A stretch of DNA of 64,000 nucleotides. Origin: DASYXT01 sp035934555. Lineage in GTDB: Bacteria; Verrucomicrobiota; Verrucomicrobiia; Limisphaerales; UBA8199. A program made the position numbers and the translations under genes. The first letter of the stretch is position 1. Each line of letters starts with the position of its first letter. Below, piece by piece: positions 1 through 8,651 of this stretch. The stretch is taken from the NCBI GenBank assembly GCA_035934555.1, contig DASYXT010000118.1:124001-188000 (forward strand), in the 5' to 3' direction. The notes under the pieces were generated by a model. That model did no database searches, had not been told where the DNA came from, and was given only the letters and a program-made list of their open reading frames with translations.

Positions 1-2
1 GG

Positions 3-1484
3 AACATCGGCGCCGTCAGCCGGACGGATTGGGAGGATGCGTTTTTGTCTTTGGGGGTGCGCGTGGCGCCGTCACTGACGCGGGACAGCGGCATGTTCGA
101 TTGGCGCGCGGTCTTGAACCGGTGCCTGGACCAAATCGGGCGAGGCAATTTGCCAGCGGAAGTGCTGGGGAAGGTTTCGGCGTGGCCGCAGCGGATTTGC
201 CACGACAGCCGGCAAGCCATCTGGGAGGGACTGGATCGGATCGCCCGGACTGTGATGGAGCGGGTGCGCGCAACCGAACCGGGGCTGTTCGACGAGCAGG
301 GCAACCTGAGCACGGAGCAGGCGCGCGAATTCCGGGGCTGGGCCGCGCTGTTCGACGAAGTATCGCCACAGGTTCTTTCGCGATTGGGCGTGTCGGCGTT
401 TACCGCGCTGCGCCGGGTCGCACCGGAATACTTTGGCTGGGGTTGCGGGCAACTAAAGCCGTGGGAATTGGAACAGGAGCACGGGAAATGGAAAGGGCCG
501 CGGGGCCGGGCCTTGTTGCGCAGCGCCTACGCCTTCGCACTTTATGAAACGGGGCTGGGGGAAATTCTGCAACAGGAGGACCAGGTGGTTTGGTGCTGCA
601 CGCTGCAGCAACTGTCGCAATGGTGGGCCGCGCGTCCGCAGGATGCGACCGCGTACGAATTTCTTTACCAACTCGCCAGCCGTAACGGACTGACACCGCT
701 GCTCAATCGCGAAATCACACACACTGCCGCAATCTCCCTGCTCGCCGGCGTCAACCTCCACCAAAACCTGCCCAAAATCGAGGGATGCTGGGATTTGTGC
801 CTGCGCACCGCCGTCGAGCATCACGGCGGACATCTGGAAGTGCGGTTGGTGCTGCCGGACCTTGTGCCGTTGCCGCTGCGGCTGCGCAAGGCCCTGCTGA
901 CGCCGCTAAGTTACGGTTATTTGCATAAGGAACTGCGGCTGGTTCGTGACTTTGATTTGCGCATGGCGCGCGAGGCGCGGCGCAAGCTCGAGGAAATCCC
1001 CGGCTGGTGGGAAGATGAGCGCATTGCCGGCACACCGTTGCTCGAACGGTTGAACGCGCCCGGCGACCCCGCCCGCGGGGTGCTTGCGCTACTGACGCCC
1101 GACCCGTGGCTCGAACCGCCGCGGGTCCGTTTTCATGGCTTGCAACTGCTGTTGTCCAAGCAAGCGACCCAACGCACTGCCCCAGGGGAGGGTGGGCTGG
1201 CCTCGACGGAAATGGCGGCGTTGCTGCGCCTGGCAATGGAAGCGACCCTGGACCACACTAATATTGTTAATGTGTCATTGCCGGCGATTCGACGCGGCTT
1301 TGAGCGGTTGCTGGCGCGAGATGACACGAGGGAAATGCTCGATTCGCTGCTGCTGCACATCGGCACGGCTTATGAAACCGAGATTTGGGGGCGCGTGCGG
1401 AAGTTTATTGTGCTGGATGTGATCAACGACGTGCTGGCGTTAACGGTCCGAAACTCGTTGCTGCACTTGATGAGTGAGGGCTAA
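3..1484 (+). CDS. Unknown protein, 5' end outside the window
   Basis: The frame is open from the window edge through to a TAA at 1482-1484, so the N-terminus is missing. An in-frame TTG at 45 exists but is probably internal, because the codons before it read as ordinary protein. About 490 residues are visible. They are rich in Trp, Leu and Arg and predicted mostly helical, with no signal peptide, membrane helix or catalytic motif that I recognise. The tail (from about 1200) reads as amphipathic helices. Codon use and GC match the neighbours, and there is no sign of decay. It is followed by 265 bp without a convincing gene and then by a convergent DUF72 gene, so its partners lie to the left of the window. 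I cannot assign a function. Confidence 0.75.
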   Translation, partial: NIGAVSRTDWEDAFLSLGVRVAPSLTRDSGMFDWRAVLNRCLDQIGRGNLPAEVLGKVSAWPQRICHDSRQAIWEGLDRIARTVMERVRATEPGLFDEQGNLSTEQAREFRGWAALFDEVSPQVLSRLGVSAFTALRRVAPEYFGWGCGQLKPWELEQEHGKWKGPRGRALLRSAYAFALYETGLGEILQQEDQVVWCCTLQQLSQWWAARPQDATAYEFLYQLASRNGLTPLLNREITHTAAISLLAGVNLHQNLPKIEGCWDLCLRTAVEHHGGHLEVRLVLPDLVPLPLRLRKALLTPLSYGYLHKELRLVRDFDLRMAREARRKLEEIPGWWEDERIAGTPLLERLNAPGDPARGVLALLTPDPWLEPPRVRFHGLQLLLSKQATQRTAPGEGGLASTEMAALLRLAMEATLDHTNIVNVSLPAIRRGFERLLARDDTREMLDSLLLHIGTAYETEIWGRVRKFIVLDVINDVLALTVRNSLLHLMSEG

Positions 1485-1749
1485 GGCTACGGCGAAACTG
1501 CTGGGGCAGCATTATTATCGGCTGGCACCGACAAAAACTCGCTTTGGGCTCAAGGGATGCTGCTTTCAATTCCGGTTCTTACTCCGCTGTTGGCACGGTT
1601 ACGAGGAGAACTTGTTAAAAGCTGCTCACTTGTTATTCACAGGGGCTTTTTCTCCTGAAAACACAAGGATTCGGGCCTAACCAGGGTTTGCCGTGGTTGC
1701 CCTTCTCCGTAAAAACCCTTGGTTTACCGGCACTTTTCTGTGGCACGGT
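1485..1749. other. Intergenic region without a recognised feature
   Basis: This 265 bp gap separates the tails of two convergent genes. A 68-codon plus-strand frame runs through part of it but overlaps the upstream gene, has no family resemblance and is not called. I see no strong hairpin. Confidence 0.5.
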
Positions 1750-2694
1750 TTAAATCGCTTCTGGACTCATGAGCCCGGCGATTGTGCCGAGAGCGTTCCC
1801 TTCCAGCCGGTTATTGACAAAGATAAACGTGCGGCGCGCCGGGCCGGCCGCTACTCCCTCCGCCACCAGCGCCCGGCCCGCTGCGCGCGCTTCGGGGTTC
1901 CTTTCCTGCACCCGGTCATACGGCTGAAAGGCTGTGACCGCCTCGGCATATTTGCGCCCGGGTTTGAGCAGGAATCGGGCGGCGACACACGCGCTGTTGG
2001 TACGACTGCCGGCCATCGCCATCTGCTCCGTCACCGGAGGCATGGCATCCCAGGAATTAAAAACGTGCGTCACCTGGTGCCGTGAAAGGCACTCGAAATA
2101 CTCTGGTTTGAGCCAAGCCCGGTTGCGTAGCTCGATGGCATACGGCCAACCCGGTGGCAGTCGGTCCAGAAAACGCTCCAGGTGGGCGACAAATTCGCGG
2201 CCATGCGGATAGTCAGCGCGCCAGAACCTGGAGAATTCGAAAATCAGCAAGCCGAGGTTCGAGCGAATCGCTTCGCAAGGTCCCAGGAATTCTTCAATAA
2301 ACGGCTCCGCATTAAGAAAATCCGGATTGGGTTTGCCCGCCCGCTCACCGAACCGTTCGAGATTGGGAAACCGCTTAACGGTAACCGAGTCGGTTACTTT
2401 CAACCCGAATAAAAAGTCCGGTGGCACCTGGTTCGCCAGGTCCTTCAAATATTTCTCAGTCGGGAAACTGTAATACGCGGCATCCACACAAACGGTTTTG
2501 AACACTTCGGCATATTCCTGAAGGCACGCCCGGTTAAAGCGGCTTTCGGCGAATTTGCCTCGCCATTGGTACCGGCCAGGGTCATACAGAGCGCCGCACC
2601 AGCCCGGGTACTTCCAGGAAGAGGTGCCGAGGAACACCCCCGCCTGGGCCAGGCGGGCCAGCGCCGGTTTTAGTTCTGACTTTAGTTCGCTCAA
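1750..2694 (-). CDS. DUF72 (YecE-like) family protein
   Basis: A 314-residue protein of the DUF72/YecE family, predicted to form a TIM-barrel; its biochemical role is not established. Family hallmarks are the opening LGTSSWKYPGWCG (about residues 21-33), the Y-x-x-x-F-x-S/T-V-E-like segment written here as DAAYYSFPT, the VKRFP region, and YAIELRNRAWL in the second half. Length is slightly above the usual 240-300. The frame starts at TTG (2694), with no ATG nearby before the conserved LGTSSW, so the exact start is uncertain. It is divergent from the oxidoreductase gene at 2750, the two sharing a short 55 bp intergenic promoter region. Confidence 0.85.
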   Translation of the reverse strand: MSELKSELKPALARLAQAGVFLGTSSWKYPGWCGALYDPGRYQWRGKFAESRFNRACLQEYAEVFKTVCVDAAYYSFPTEKYLKDLANQVPPDFLFGLKVTDSVTVKRFPNLERFGERAGKPNPDFLNAEPFIEEFLGPCEAIRSNLGLLIFEFSRFWRADYPHGREFVAHLERFLDRLPPGWPYAIELRNRAWLKPEYFECLSRHQVTHVFNSWDAMPPVTEQMAMAGSRTNSACVAARFLLKPGRKYAEAVTAFQPYDRVQERNPEARAAGRALVAEGVAAGPARRTFIFVNNRLEGNALGTIAGLMSPEAI

Positions 2695-2749
2695 GCCTAA
2701 GTTTGTGCCATGTTGACCTGCAGTTCCGGATCAGCAAAAGGGCAAACTT

Positions 2750-3370
2750 ATGAAAATCGGCATCATTGGCGCCGGCCATATCGGCGCGACCCTCGCACGC
2801 CACTTCGTGAAAGCCGGGCACTTCGTCGCGGTGAGTAATTCGCGCGGCCCGGCTTCGCTCGAAGGGCTGGTGAAATCGCTCGGGCCGAACGCTTCGGCGA
2901 TGAGTATCAGCGACGCCGCCCGTTTTGGCGAGTTGGTCGTGCTGGCGGTCCCCTGGCGCACGCCCGAGGCGCTGCCAGCCGCGGAGTTGCTGCGCGGAAA
3001 GATTGTGGTCGATGCGATGAACCCCTACAGCACGGAGGGCGAAATCATGGACATGGGCGAGCGCAATTCGAGCGAGGAAGTACTGGCGCGGCTGCCCGGG
3101 GCCCGCCTCGTAAAGGCGTTCAACACGATGTACTATCATACGCTAGCCACCGAAGCCCGCCCCACCGGGCAACAACGATTGGTGTTGTTTCTGGCCGGGG
3201 ATGATGCCGATGCCAAGCGTGCTGTGGCCGAACTGATCGAACAAATCGGGTTTGCCCCGCTGGATACCGGTTCGTTGCGCGAGGGCGGACGCAAGCAACA
3301 GCCCGGCTCGCCCATTTACAATCGTCCGCTGACGCTCGCCGCTGCCCGGGAGGCACTTGCCCAAGCCTGA
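2750..3370 (+). CDS. NADPH-dependent F420 reductase-type oxidoreductase
   Basis: A 206-residue soluble protein that opens with a Rossmann dinucleotide-binding motif (MKIGIIGAGHIGATLA) followed by VSNSRGP, the basic pocket typical of NADP-preferring members of the F420-dependent NADP oxidoreductase family (NPD). Further family features are VLAVPW (residues 64-69), the IVVDAMNPY segment and VKAFNTMYY near residue 123. The substrate cannot be told: bacterial members often act on substrates other than F420. A purine-rich AAAAGGG lies about nine bases ahead of the ATG at 2750. It is divergent from the DUF72 gene. Confidence 0.85.
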   Translation: MKIGIIGAGHIGATLARHFVKAGHFVAVSNSRGPASLEGLVKSLGPNASAMSISDAARFGELVVLAVPWRTPEALPAAELLRGKIVVDAMNPYSTEGEIMDMGERNSSEEVLARLPGARLVKAFNTMYYHTLATEARPTGQQRLVLFLAGDDADAKRAVAELIEQIGFAPLDTGSLREGGRKQQPGSPIYNRPLTLAAAREALAQA

Positions 3371-3593
3371 GCAAGCCGGTCGAGCAGCCTCGCGGCTGTT
3401 CTCTGCCGATTGGGGGGCGCGGACATGCCTGTTTGCGGCAATGTGCTTCGCACCAAGTCCCTGGAAAATCCGCCGCCTCACCCGCGTTTGGCCTTCGGAA
3501 CTTGCTGCGATAAGAATGTCCGCGCTCCACACCTATTACCCCACCGCGTGTTTTGGCATTGGAACTGGCCGGTTTTTCCGCTAACCCATCCCC
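3371..3593. other. Intergenic region ahead of NAD synthetase
   Basis: This 223 bp gap contains a GC-rich stretch (about 3405-3440) with the form GGGGGGCGCGGACATGCCTG, which resembles the dispersed 'GCGCGG-ACATTCCTGTCC' type repeats of verrucomicrobial genomes. The resemblance is from memory and weak. No gene is supported. Confidence 0.35.
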
Positions 3594-5654
3594 ATGCGCG
3601 AGCCTTTTGATTCGCTCTACTCTCACGGTTTCATCAGGGTGGCCGTATGCGTGCCCCGGTTGCGCGTCGCGGACCCGGTGTTCAACCTCGAGCGCACGCT
3701 GGCCTTGGCGCATCAGGCCTCGCGCGAGCACGCAGCGCTAGCCCTGTTCCCGGAGTTGGGCATCTCGGCCTATTCGAACGAGGATTTATTTCAGCAATCC
3801 GCGCTGCTGGAGGCTTGCCTGGAGGCGCTGGGCCGGCTGGTTGCGGAAAGCAAAGCGCTGACGCCCGTGCTGATTGTCGGCGCCCCGTTGCAACTCGAGG
3901 CCAAGTTGTTCAACTGCGCCGTCATCATTTACAAGGGCAAAGTGTTGGGTGTAACCCCCAAGAGCTTTCTGCCCAATTATCGCGAGTTTTATGAAAAGCG
4001 GCAGTTCGCAGCCGCGCGCCAGGCCCTGAGCGGCGAGATCACGCTCTTTGGGCAGAATGTCCCGTTTGGAAACGACCTGATTTTCCGGGCCTCGACGCTG
4101 GAGAGCTTTCAACTGCACGTCGAAATCTGCGAGGATTTGTGGACCCCGATTTCCCCGAGCAGCTATGCCGCGCTGGCCGGTGCGACGGTCCTGGCAAATC
4201 TGTCGGCGAGCAACATCATTATCGGCAAGGCTGAGTATCGCCGGACATTATGCGCCGCCCAATCGGGCAAGTGTAATGCTGCCTACCTGTATTCGGCCGC
4301 CGGCCCAGGTGAATCTACTACCGACCTGGCCTGGGATGGACAGGCGTTGATCTACGAGAACGGCGAACTGGTCGCTGAAGCCGACCGATTCGCCGACCAT
4401 GAGCAAGTTGTGCTGGCGGACATCGATCTCGAACGGCTGGTTCAAGACCGGATGCGCCTGACCAGCTTCAACGATGCCGCGACCGATTATTGCCAGCGTC
4501 TGCAATCCTTGCGCCGCATCCCCTTCGATTTCCGCGTGCCTGAAGGAAAAGTTCACCTCGAACGGAAACTGCCCCGCTTCCCTTATGTCCCGAACGACCA
4601 GGCGCGCCGCGACCAGCGGTGCTATGAAGCTTACAATATCCAGATCCACGGGTTGCTAAAGCGTTTGGCCAGCGCCGGCCTCCAACGCGTCGTGCTCGGC
4701 ATCTCCGGGGGCCTGGATTCCACCCAGGCGCTGATTGTCGCCGCGAAGGCCTTTGATCGGTTGAAGCTGCCGCGAAAGAATATTCTGGCCTACACCATGC
4801 CCGGCTTCGCGACCAGCCAGCATACACTGGCTAACGCGCGCAAGCTGATGCAGGTCCTGGACGTGACGGCCGGGGAGATCGATATCCGCCCGGCCTGCCA
4901 GCAGATGTTCCGCGATATCGGGCACCCGTTCGCTCGCGGCGAACAGGTCTATGACGTCACCTTCGAGAACGTCCAGGCCGGGGAACGAACCTCCCACCTG
5001 TTCCGCCTGGCCAACTTGCACCAGGCGCTGGTGCTGGGGACGGGCGACTTGAGCGAACTGGCGCTAGGCTGGATGACCTATGGCGTAGGCGACCATATGT
5101 CCCATTATAACGTGAACGTTTCGGTGGCCAAAACGCTGATCCAGTATCTCGTGCGTTGGGTGATTGCTTCCCGGCAGTTTGATCCAGCGACCAATAGGAC
5201 TTTGCAAGCCATTGTCGATACCGAGATCTCTCCTGAGCTGGTGCCGCACGCCGAAGGAGATTCGGCGCGACCGGCCCAAAAGACCGCCGCTACGATCGGC
5301 CCTTATGAACTGCAGGATTTCAGCCTGTTCTTCATTACGCGATACGGATTTCGCCCCAGCAAGGTTGCCTATCTGGCCTGGCAGGCCTGGGGCGATAAGG
5401 ACCGCGGCGACTGGCCGGATTTGTTGCCACCGGATAAACGAGCCGCCTACGACCTTGCTGCCATACGGAAATGGCTGGACGTGTTCCTGCTCCGTTTCTT
5501 CAAACTCAGTCAATTCAAGCGTTCCGCCCTGCCCAACGGACCAAAGGTCGGCTCGGGTGGCTCGCTCTCACCGCGCGGTGATTGGCGCGCACCCAGCGAC
5601 GCCGAGGCGGAGGTGTGGTTGAAGGAATTGCGCGAAAACGTGCCGGGGCAATGA
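3594..5654 (+). CDS. nadE: Glutamine-dependent NAD(+) synthetase
   Basis: A 686-residue two-domain enzyme that makes NAD from deamido-NAD, ATP and glutamine-derived ammonia. The N-terminal carbon-nitrogen hydrolase (glutaminase) domain shows the expected triad: Glu in LFPELGISAY (about residue 51), Lys in TPKSFLPNYREFYE (about 123) and Cys in EICEDLWTP (about 178). The C-terminal ATP-pyrophosphatase domain has the P-loop-like SGGLDST (about 370) and the GTGDLSELALGW segment of the NAD synthase family. Length fits the long tuberculosis-type NadE. The ATG at 3594 is the first plausible start. Function is firm from the motifs; it is a single gene, apparently monocistronic. Confidence 0.96.
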   Translation: MREPFDSLYSHGFIRVAVCVPRLRVADPVFNLERTLALAHQASREHAALALFPELGISAYSNEDLFQQSALLEACLEALGRLVAESKALTPVLIVGAPLQLEAKLFNCAVIIYKGKVLGVTPKSFLPNYREFYEKRQFAAARQALSGEITLFGQNVPFGNDLIFRASTLESFQLHVEICEDLWTPISPSSYAALAGATVLANLSASNIIIGKAEYRRTLCAAQSGKCNAAYLYSAAGPGESTTDLAWDGQALIYENGELVAEADRFADHEQVVLADIDLERLVQDRMRLTSFNDAATDYCQRLQSLRRIPFDFRVPEGKVHLERKLPRFPYVPNDQARRDQRCYEAYNIQIHGLLKRLASAGLQRVVLGISGGLDSTQALIVAAKAFDRLKLPRKNILAYTMPGFATSQHTLANARKLMQVLDVTAGEIDIRPACQQMFRDIGHPFARGEQVYDVTFENVQAGERTSHLFRLANLHQALVLGTGDLSELALGWMTYGVGDHMSHYNVNVSVAKTLIQYLVRWVIASRQFDPATNRTLQAIVDTEISPELVPHAEGDSARPAQKTAATIGPYELQDFSLFFITRYGFRPSKVAYLAWQAWGDKDRGDWPDLLPPDKRAAYDLAAIRKWLDVFLLRFFKLSQFKRSALPNGPKVGSGGSLSPRGDWRAPSDAEAEVWLKELRENVPGQ

Positions 5655-5861
5655 AGCGCGGTCCGCTAAGCCGTAACAATTCAGAGACAAACAGGAGAAA
5701 ACAGAGCGAACAAGAGGGATTTAGAGGAAAAAGTAAAGCTCTTGGACGGAAACGCTGTTTCACGGTTGAGTGAGGATTCACAAACCCCGGGCAGGCTCGT
5801 TTCCGCGCGTGTTTTTGCCTCTGTTTTCTCTGTTACCTCCTGTTCAACTGAATCGTTCCAG

Positions 5862-6986
5862 CTAAGCTGCCGTGGCCGAAGGCATCTCGAACAACACCTC
5901 GAAGAAGTCGGCTTGGACAGGAGCGCGTCGATGGAATAGTTCCTTCCAATGCTTGCGGAAGGGAAAGTCTGATTCCTTCATGATGTGGCCTTCGATGGCC
6001 AGCGGATAGACCTTGTACTGCTTGGTATAAAAGTGGCCGCGGGTCAGGCGCTCCAACTCAGTGAAGAAATAGTCGATCAGATCCAGGTGCATCTCATGGA
6101 AGGAGGAGATGTTAATGAAAAGGTCCACCCACTTGGCCGGGAGCAGCTTGAGCTGGCTGGGCATTAAGAACGCGATGTCGCTCTGCTCCAGCTCAGCCGC
6201 AACTTCATTGAAGCTCTCAAACCGGCGGAACCGGAACTGTTTGCGCTCCGGGAATTGTGAACAGAGATACCTTTGCGCCACATACAGGGCCGGCGGCATA
6301 TCCACGATGATGTACTTTACACCCGGAAGCTGCTTCAAAAACACGTAACCCACGCGTCCATAGCCGGAGCCAAGTTCCATGACGCGTTTGAGGCTGGCCG
6401 TGCCGGTCACCCGAGTGATGGTCGCATACTCAAGCGTCGAATTGACAATGTCCTGCGAGATGAGCTGGTCCTTAAGGTAAACCGCCGGCGGATTCCCTTC
6501 CTTGGGTTCAACGAGTGAAGGCACGAGCTTCGGGTCCAGTACCCGCGTGGCGTACTCATAAACCATATAGGTGAGAAAACTATGAGAGAGCGATTCCGCC
6601 CAGGAGAGATACTGGGAGCGACCAGCGCACAGCGTGCGCGCGGCGCTGCGAATGGTAGCGCTGAGGGGAACGTGAGTTAGGAGGAAGCGCACCTGGGCGC
6701 TCCACGGTCCCAACAACCACGTAAAATAAACCAAAGCGACTGTCCGCTTAAAATTCTCGTACCCGATGGTTTCCAACTGGCGGATATTCTTCCGATTCAT
6801 TTCCAACCAGAACTCGGAGGGGGCAAGAATCCCGCCACAGGTTTGCAGGTAATCCTGGACCATTTCTGGCAGGCCGGGCAGGGTGGCGCCCTCCTTAACG
6901 GAGCCAGAAGGCGCTGATACTTCGCTGGTGCTCGAACTCATATTTGACGTGGCGGCGGACCTATGCAAGGGGGCAGTCCCGCTCAT
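5862..6986 (-). CDS. Putative sugar O-methyltransferase
   Basis: A 374-residue protein with a class I SAM-binding motif, MELGSGYGRVGYVFL (about residues 204-218), followed by IIVDMPPALYVAQRYL. This arrangement (glycine-rich loop, then DxPxxLxxAQ-like segment) is the pattern of the 'putative sugar O-methyltransferase' family found in polysaccharide loci. The last third includes NISSFHEMHLDLIDYFF, also typical of that family. The N-terminal third is helical and of unknown role. A second possible start is Met16. It lies 138 bp downstream of the TPR gene on the same strand and could be co-transcribed, though the gap is large enough for its own promoter. The sugar substrate is unknown. Confidence 0.75.
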   Translation of the reverse strand: MSGTAPLHRSAATSNMSSSTSEVSAPSGSVKEGATLPGLPEMVQDYLQTCGGILAPSEFWLEMNRKNIRQLETIGYENFKRTVALVYFTWLLGPWSAQVRFLLTHVPLSATIRSAARTLCAGRSQYLSWAESLSHSFLTYMVYEYATRVLDPKLVPSLVEPKEGNPPAVYLKDQLISQDIVNSTLEYATITRVTGTASLKRVMELGSGYGRVGYVFLKQLPGVKYIIVDMPPALYVAQRYLCSQFPERKQFRFRRFESFNEVAAELEQSDIAFLMPSQLKLLPAKWVDLFINISSFHEMHLDLIDYFFTELERLTRGHFYTKQYKVYPLAIEGHIMKESDFPFRKHWKELFHRRAPVQADFFEVLFEMPSATAA

Positions 6987-7124
6987 GCTGCCAGAGAATG
7001 CCCGACGGTACGGAGCGTGTCAAGCATGGCAACCCGGCGCACCCGGCGCCCGCGCGCAGCGAGCGGCGCTCGGCATCGGGCGCGAGCACAACCAGCGGTT
7101 CAGGCGATCCTTCCCTTCCAGCCG

Positions 7125-8516
7125 TCAACTGGTGTAATCGCCTTCGACTTTAGCCGCGACATCTTTGTAGCCGCTATCGACTTCGTAGATGAGCTTGAAT
7201 TGCTCGATGGCCTCGGGCTTTTTGCCCATCGCTTCGAGGACCGACCCCAGTTGATACACCAGGTCTTTTTTTTCTTCGTCGAAACCCGGCTTTTCTTTTA
7301 TGGCGTTTTGCAGCGTGCGCGCCGCCAGGTCGAACATCTTCTTGCGGCCAAAGCACTGCGCCAAATAGTTCATCGCCGCCAGCCGGCGGTGCGGATTGTT
7401 CTGCGCTTTTTGGAATTCGGCGATGGCTTCACTGGTCTTACCAGCCTGGAAATAAAGCACGCCCAACTCGAATCGAATTTGGAGGTCGGTAGGGAAACGT
7501 TCGACCCGCTTTTGGCATTCGGCGAGCTGGTAAGCCTGTTTCTCCACCTGCAGCGCCGCCACTTTTTCCGCATAATCAGGCAGGGTGGGATCCAATTGCG
7601 AAATCTGGTGTTCGATTTTCTTTGCGACGGTGTCGGTGATGGCCTTGTCGAGGGTCGCGTCATTACCGAGCTCGGAACTCTTGAGCTGGTCGTAGTAGCT
7701 GAGGGCGCGTTCGAAATCTTTCTTTTGGGTGTAGAGTTCGGCCAGGGACCGAATAAGCTTCAGGCTCTTAGGCTCGTTCTGAAGCCGGGCTTCGTATTCC
7801 TTGATCAGCCGCTCGGTGACGTCACCGGCCTTTTCGACCCGGTTCTGCTGTTCAAGCGACTTGGCTTCGGTTTCGTTCTTGAGGATGTCGCGATAGGAGC
7901 CGGTGCCGTCGGCCAGCGCGTCGTAGCCGCCTTCGTCGAGAGTTTTGCGGGCAGAAATATCCTTAAGAGCCTGGCCCAGTTCGTTGTCGGTCGGGTAAGC
8001 GCGGTAGAGTTCGGCCAGGACGCTTTCGCCGCGTTTGGGCTGGCCGATTTCTGCCAGCGCATAAGCCATCTCAATGGCCAGGGCACGGTCCTTGGGTGAA
8101 TTACGAAAAAGCACCTCGAGGGACATCGCGGCGGTGTGCGGCATCTCGAGAGCTTTGGCCGCATCGACTACCAGACGGTGCCCGCCTGAGTTGACGGGAT
8201 CGCTGTTGAGTATCTGTTCGGCAATCTGCAGCGCCTCGGCCGGGTTGTGCATCAAGGCCACCTTCCCTTTGGCCACCATCGGTTGGGAACTGGCAGTGCT
8301 CCACATCTTCTTCATAAATCCGCCGCCACCACCCGCTTTCTTCAACTGCGCCGTTCGCAATTGCTTGCGGATTTCGTGCAAGCCCGGTTCCCGAGCCAGC
8401 ACCTGGTTAAACAGGCTTATGGCGTAGTCGAAATTATCCCGTTGCAAGGCGTCCTGCCCTTTGTTCAGAAGCACGCGCAAATCGCGCGGCAGGTCATTGA
8501 GCCCTTTTTCTGCCAT
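7125..8516 (-). CDS. TPR-repeat protein
   Basis: A 463-residue soluble protein made of tetratricopeptide-like helix pairs: clear units are DNFDYAISLFNQVLAREPG (about residues 27-45), KDFERALSYYDQL (about 263-275), GKTSEAIAEFQKAQ (about 361-374) and GKKPEAIEQFKLIYEVDSG (about 430-448). A short Gly-rich stretch (GGGGGF) follows the first unit. There is no signal peptide or membrane helix, so it is probably cytoplasmic. It is the third gene of a same-strand set, 135 bp after the coiled-coil/MotB-like gene. The ending EVDSGYKDVAAKVE is a form I associate with verrucomicrobial and planctomycete TPR proteins. Likely a protein-interaction scaffold for the upstream membrane pair; this is inferred from position only. 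Confidence 0.85.
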   Translation of the reverse strand: MAEKGLNDLPRDLRVLLNKGQDALQRDNFDYAISLFNQVLAREPGLHEIRKQLRTAQLKKAGGGGGFMKKMWSTASSQPMVAKGKVALMHNPAEALQIAEQILNSDPVNSGGHRLVVDAAKALEMPHTAAMSLEVLFRNSPKDRALAIEMAYALAEIGQPKRGESVLAELYRAYPTDNELGQALKDISARKTLDEGGYDALADGTGSYRDILKNETEAKSLEQQNRVEKAGDVTERLIKEYEARLQNEPKSLKLIRSLAELYTQKKDFERALSYYDQLKSSELGNDATLDKAITDTVAKKIEHQISQLDPTLPDYAEKVAALQVEKQAYQLAECQKRVERFPTDLQIRFELGVLYFQAGKTSEAIAEFQKAQNNPHRRLAAMNYLAQCFGRKKMFDLAARTLQNAIKEKPGFDEEKKDLVYQLGSVLEAMGKKPEAIEQFKLIYEVDSGYKDVAAKVEGDYTS

Positions 8517-8651
8517 AAAGGAGTTTAATCAGGATCTTCAAAAAAAGGCTACGCAAAAATGGAAACAGCCACGCCGGCGAAAAAGCCGCATGGACGCCTT
8601 GCTCCGTGCGAAGGCAAGTCGGCAAAGGGCGTGGCCGAGGCGGCCGCGCTC

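Noticed and set aside
6963..8099. 378-codon plus-strand frame
   Set aside because: Antisense shadow of the TPR gene; its repeats (FGQ, LFF) mirror the TPR helices.
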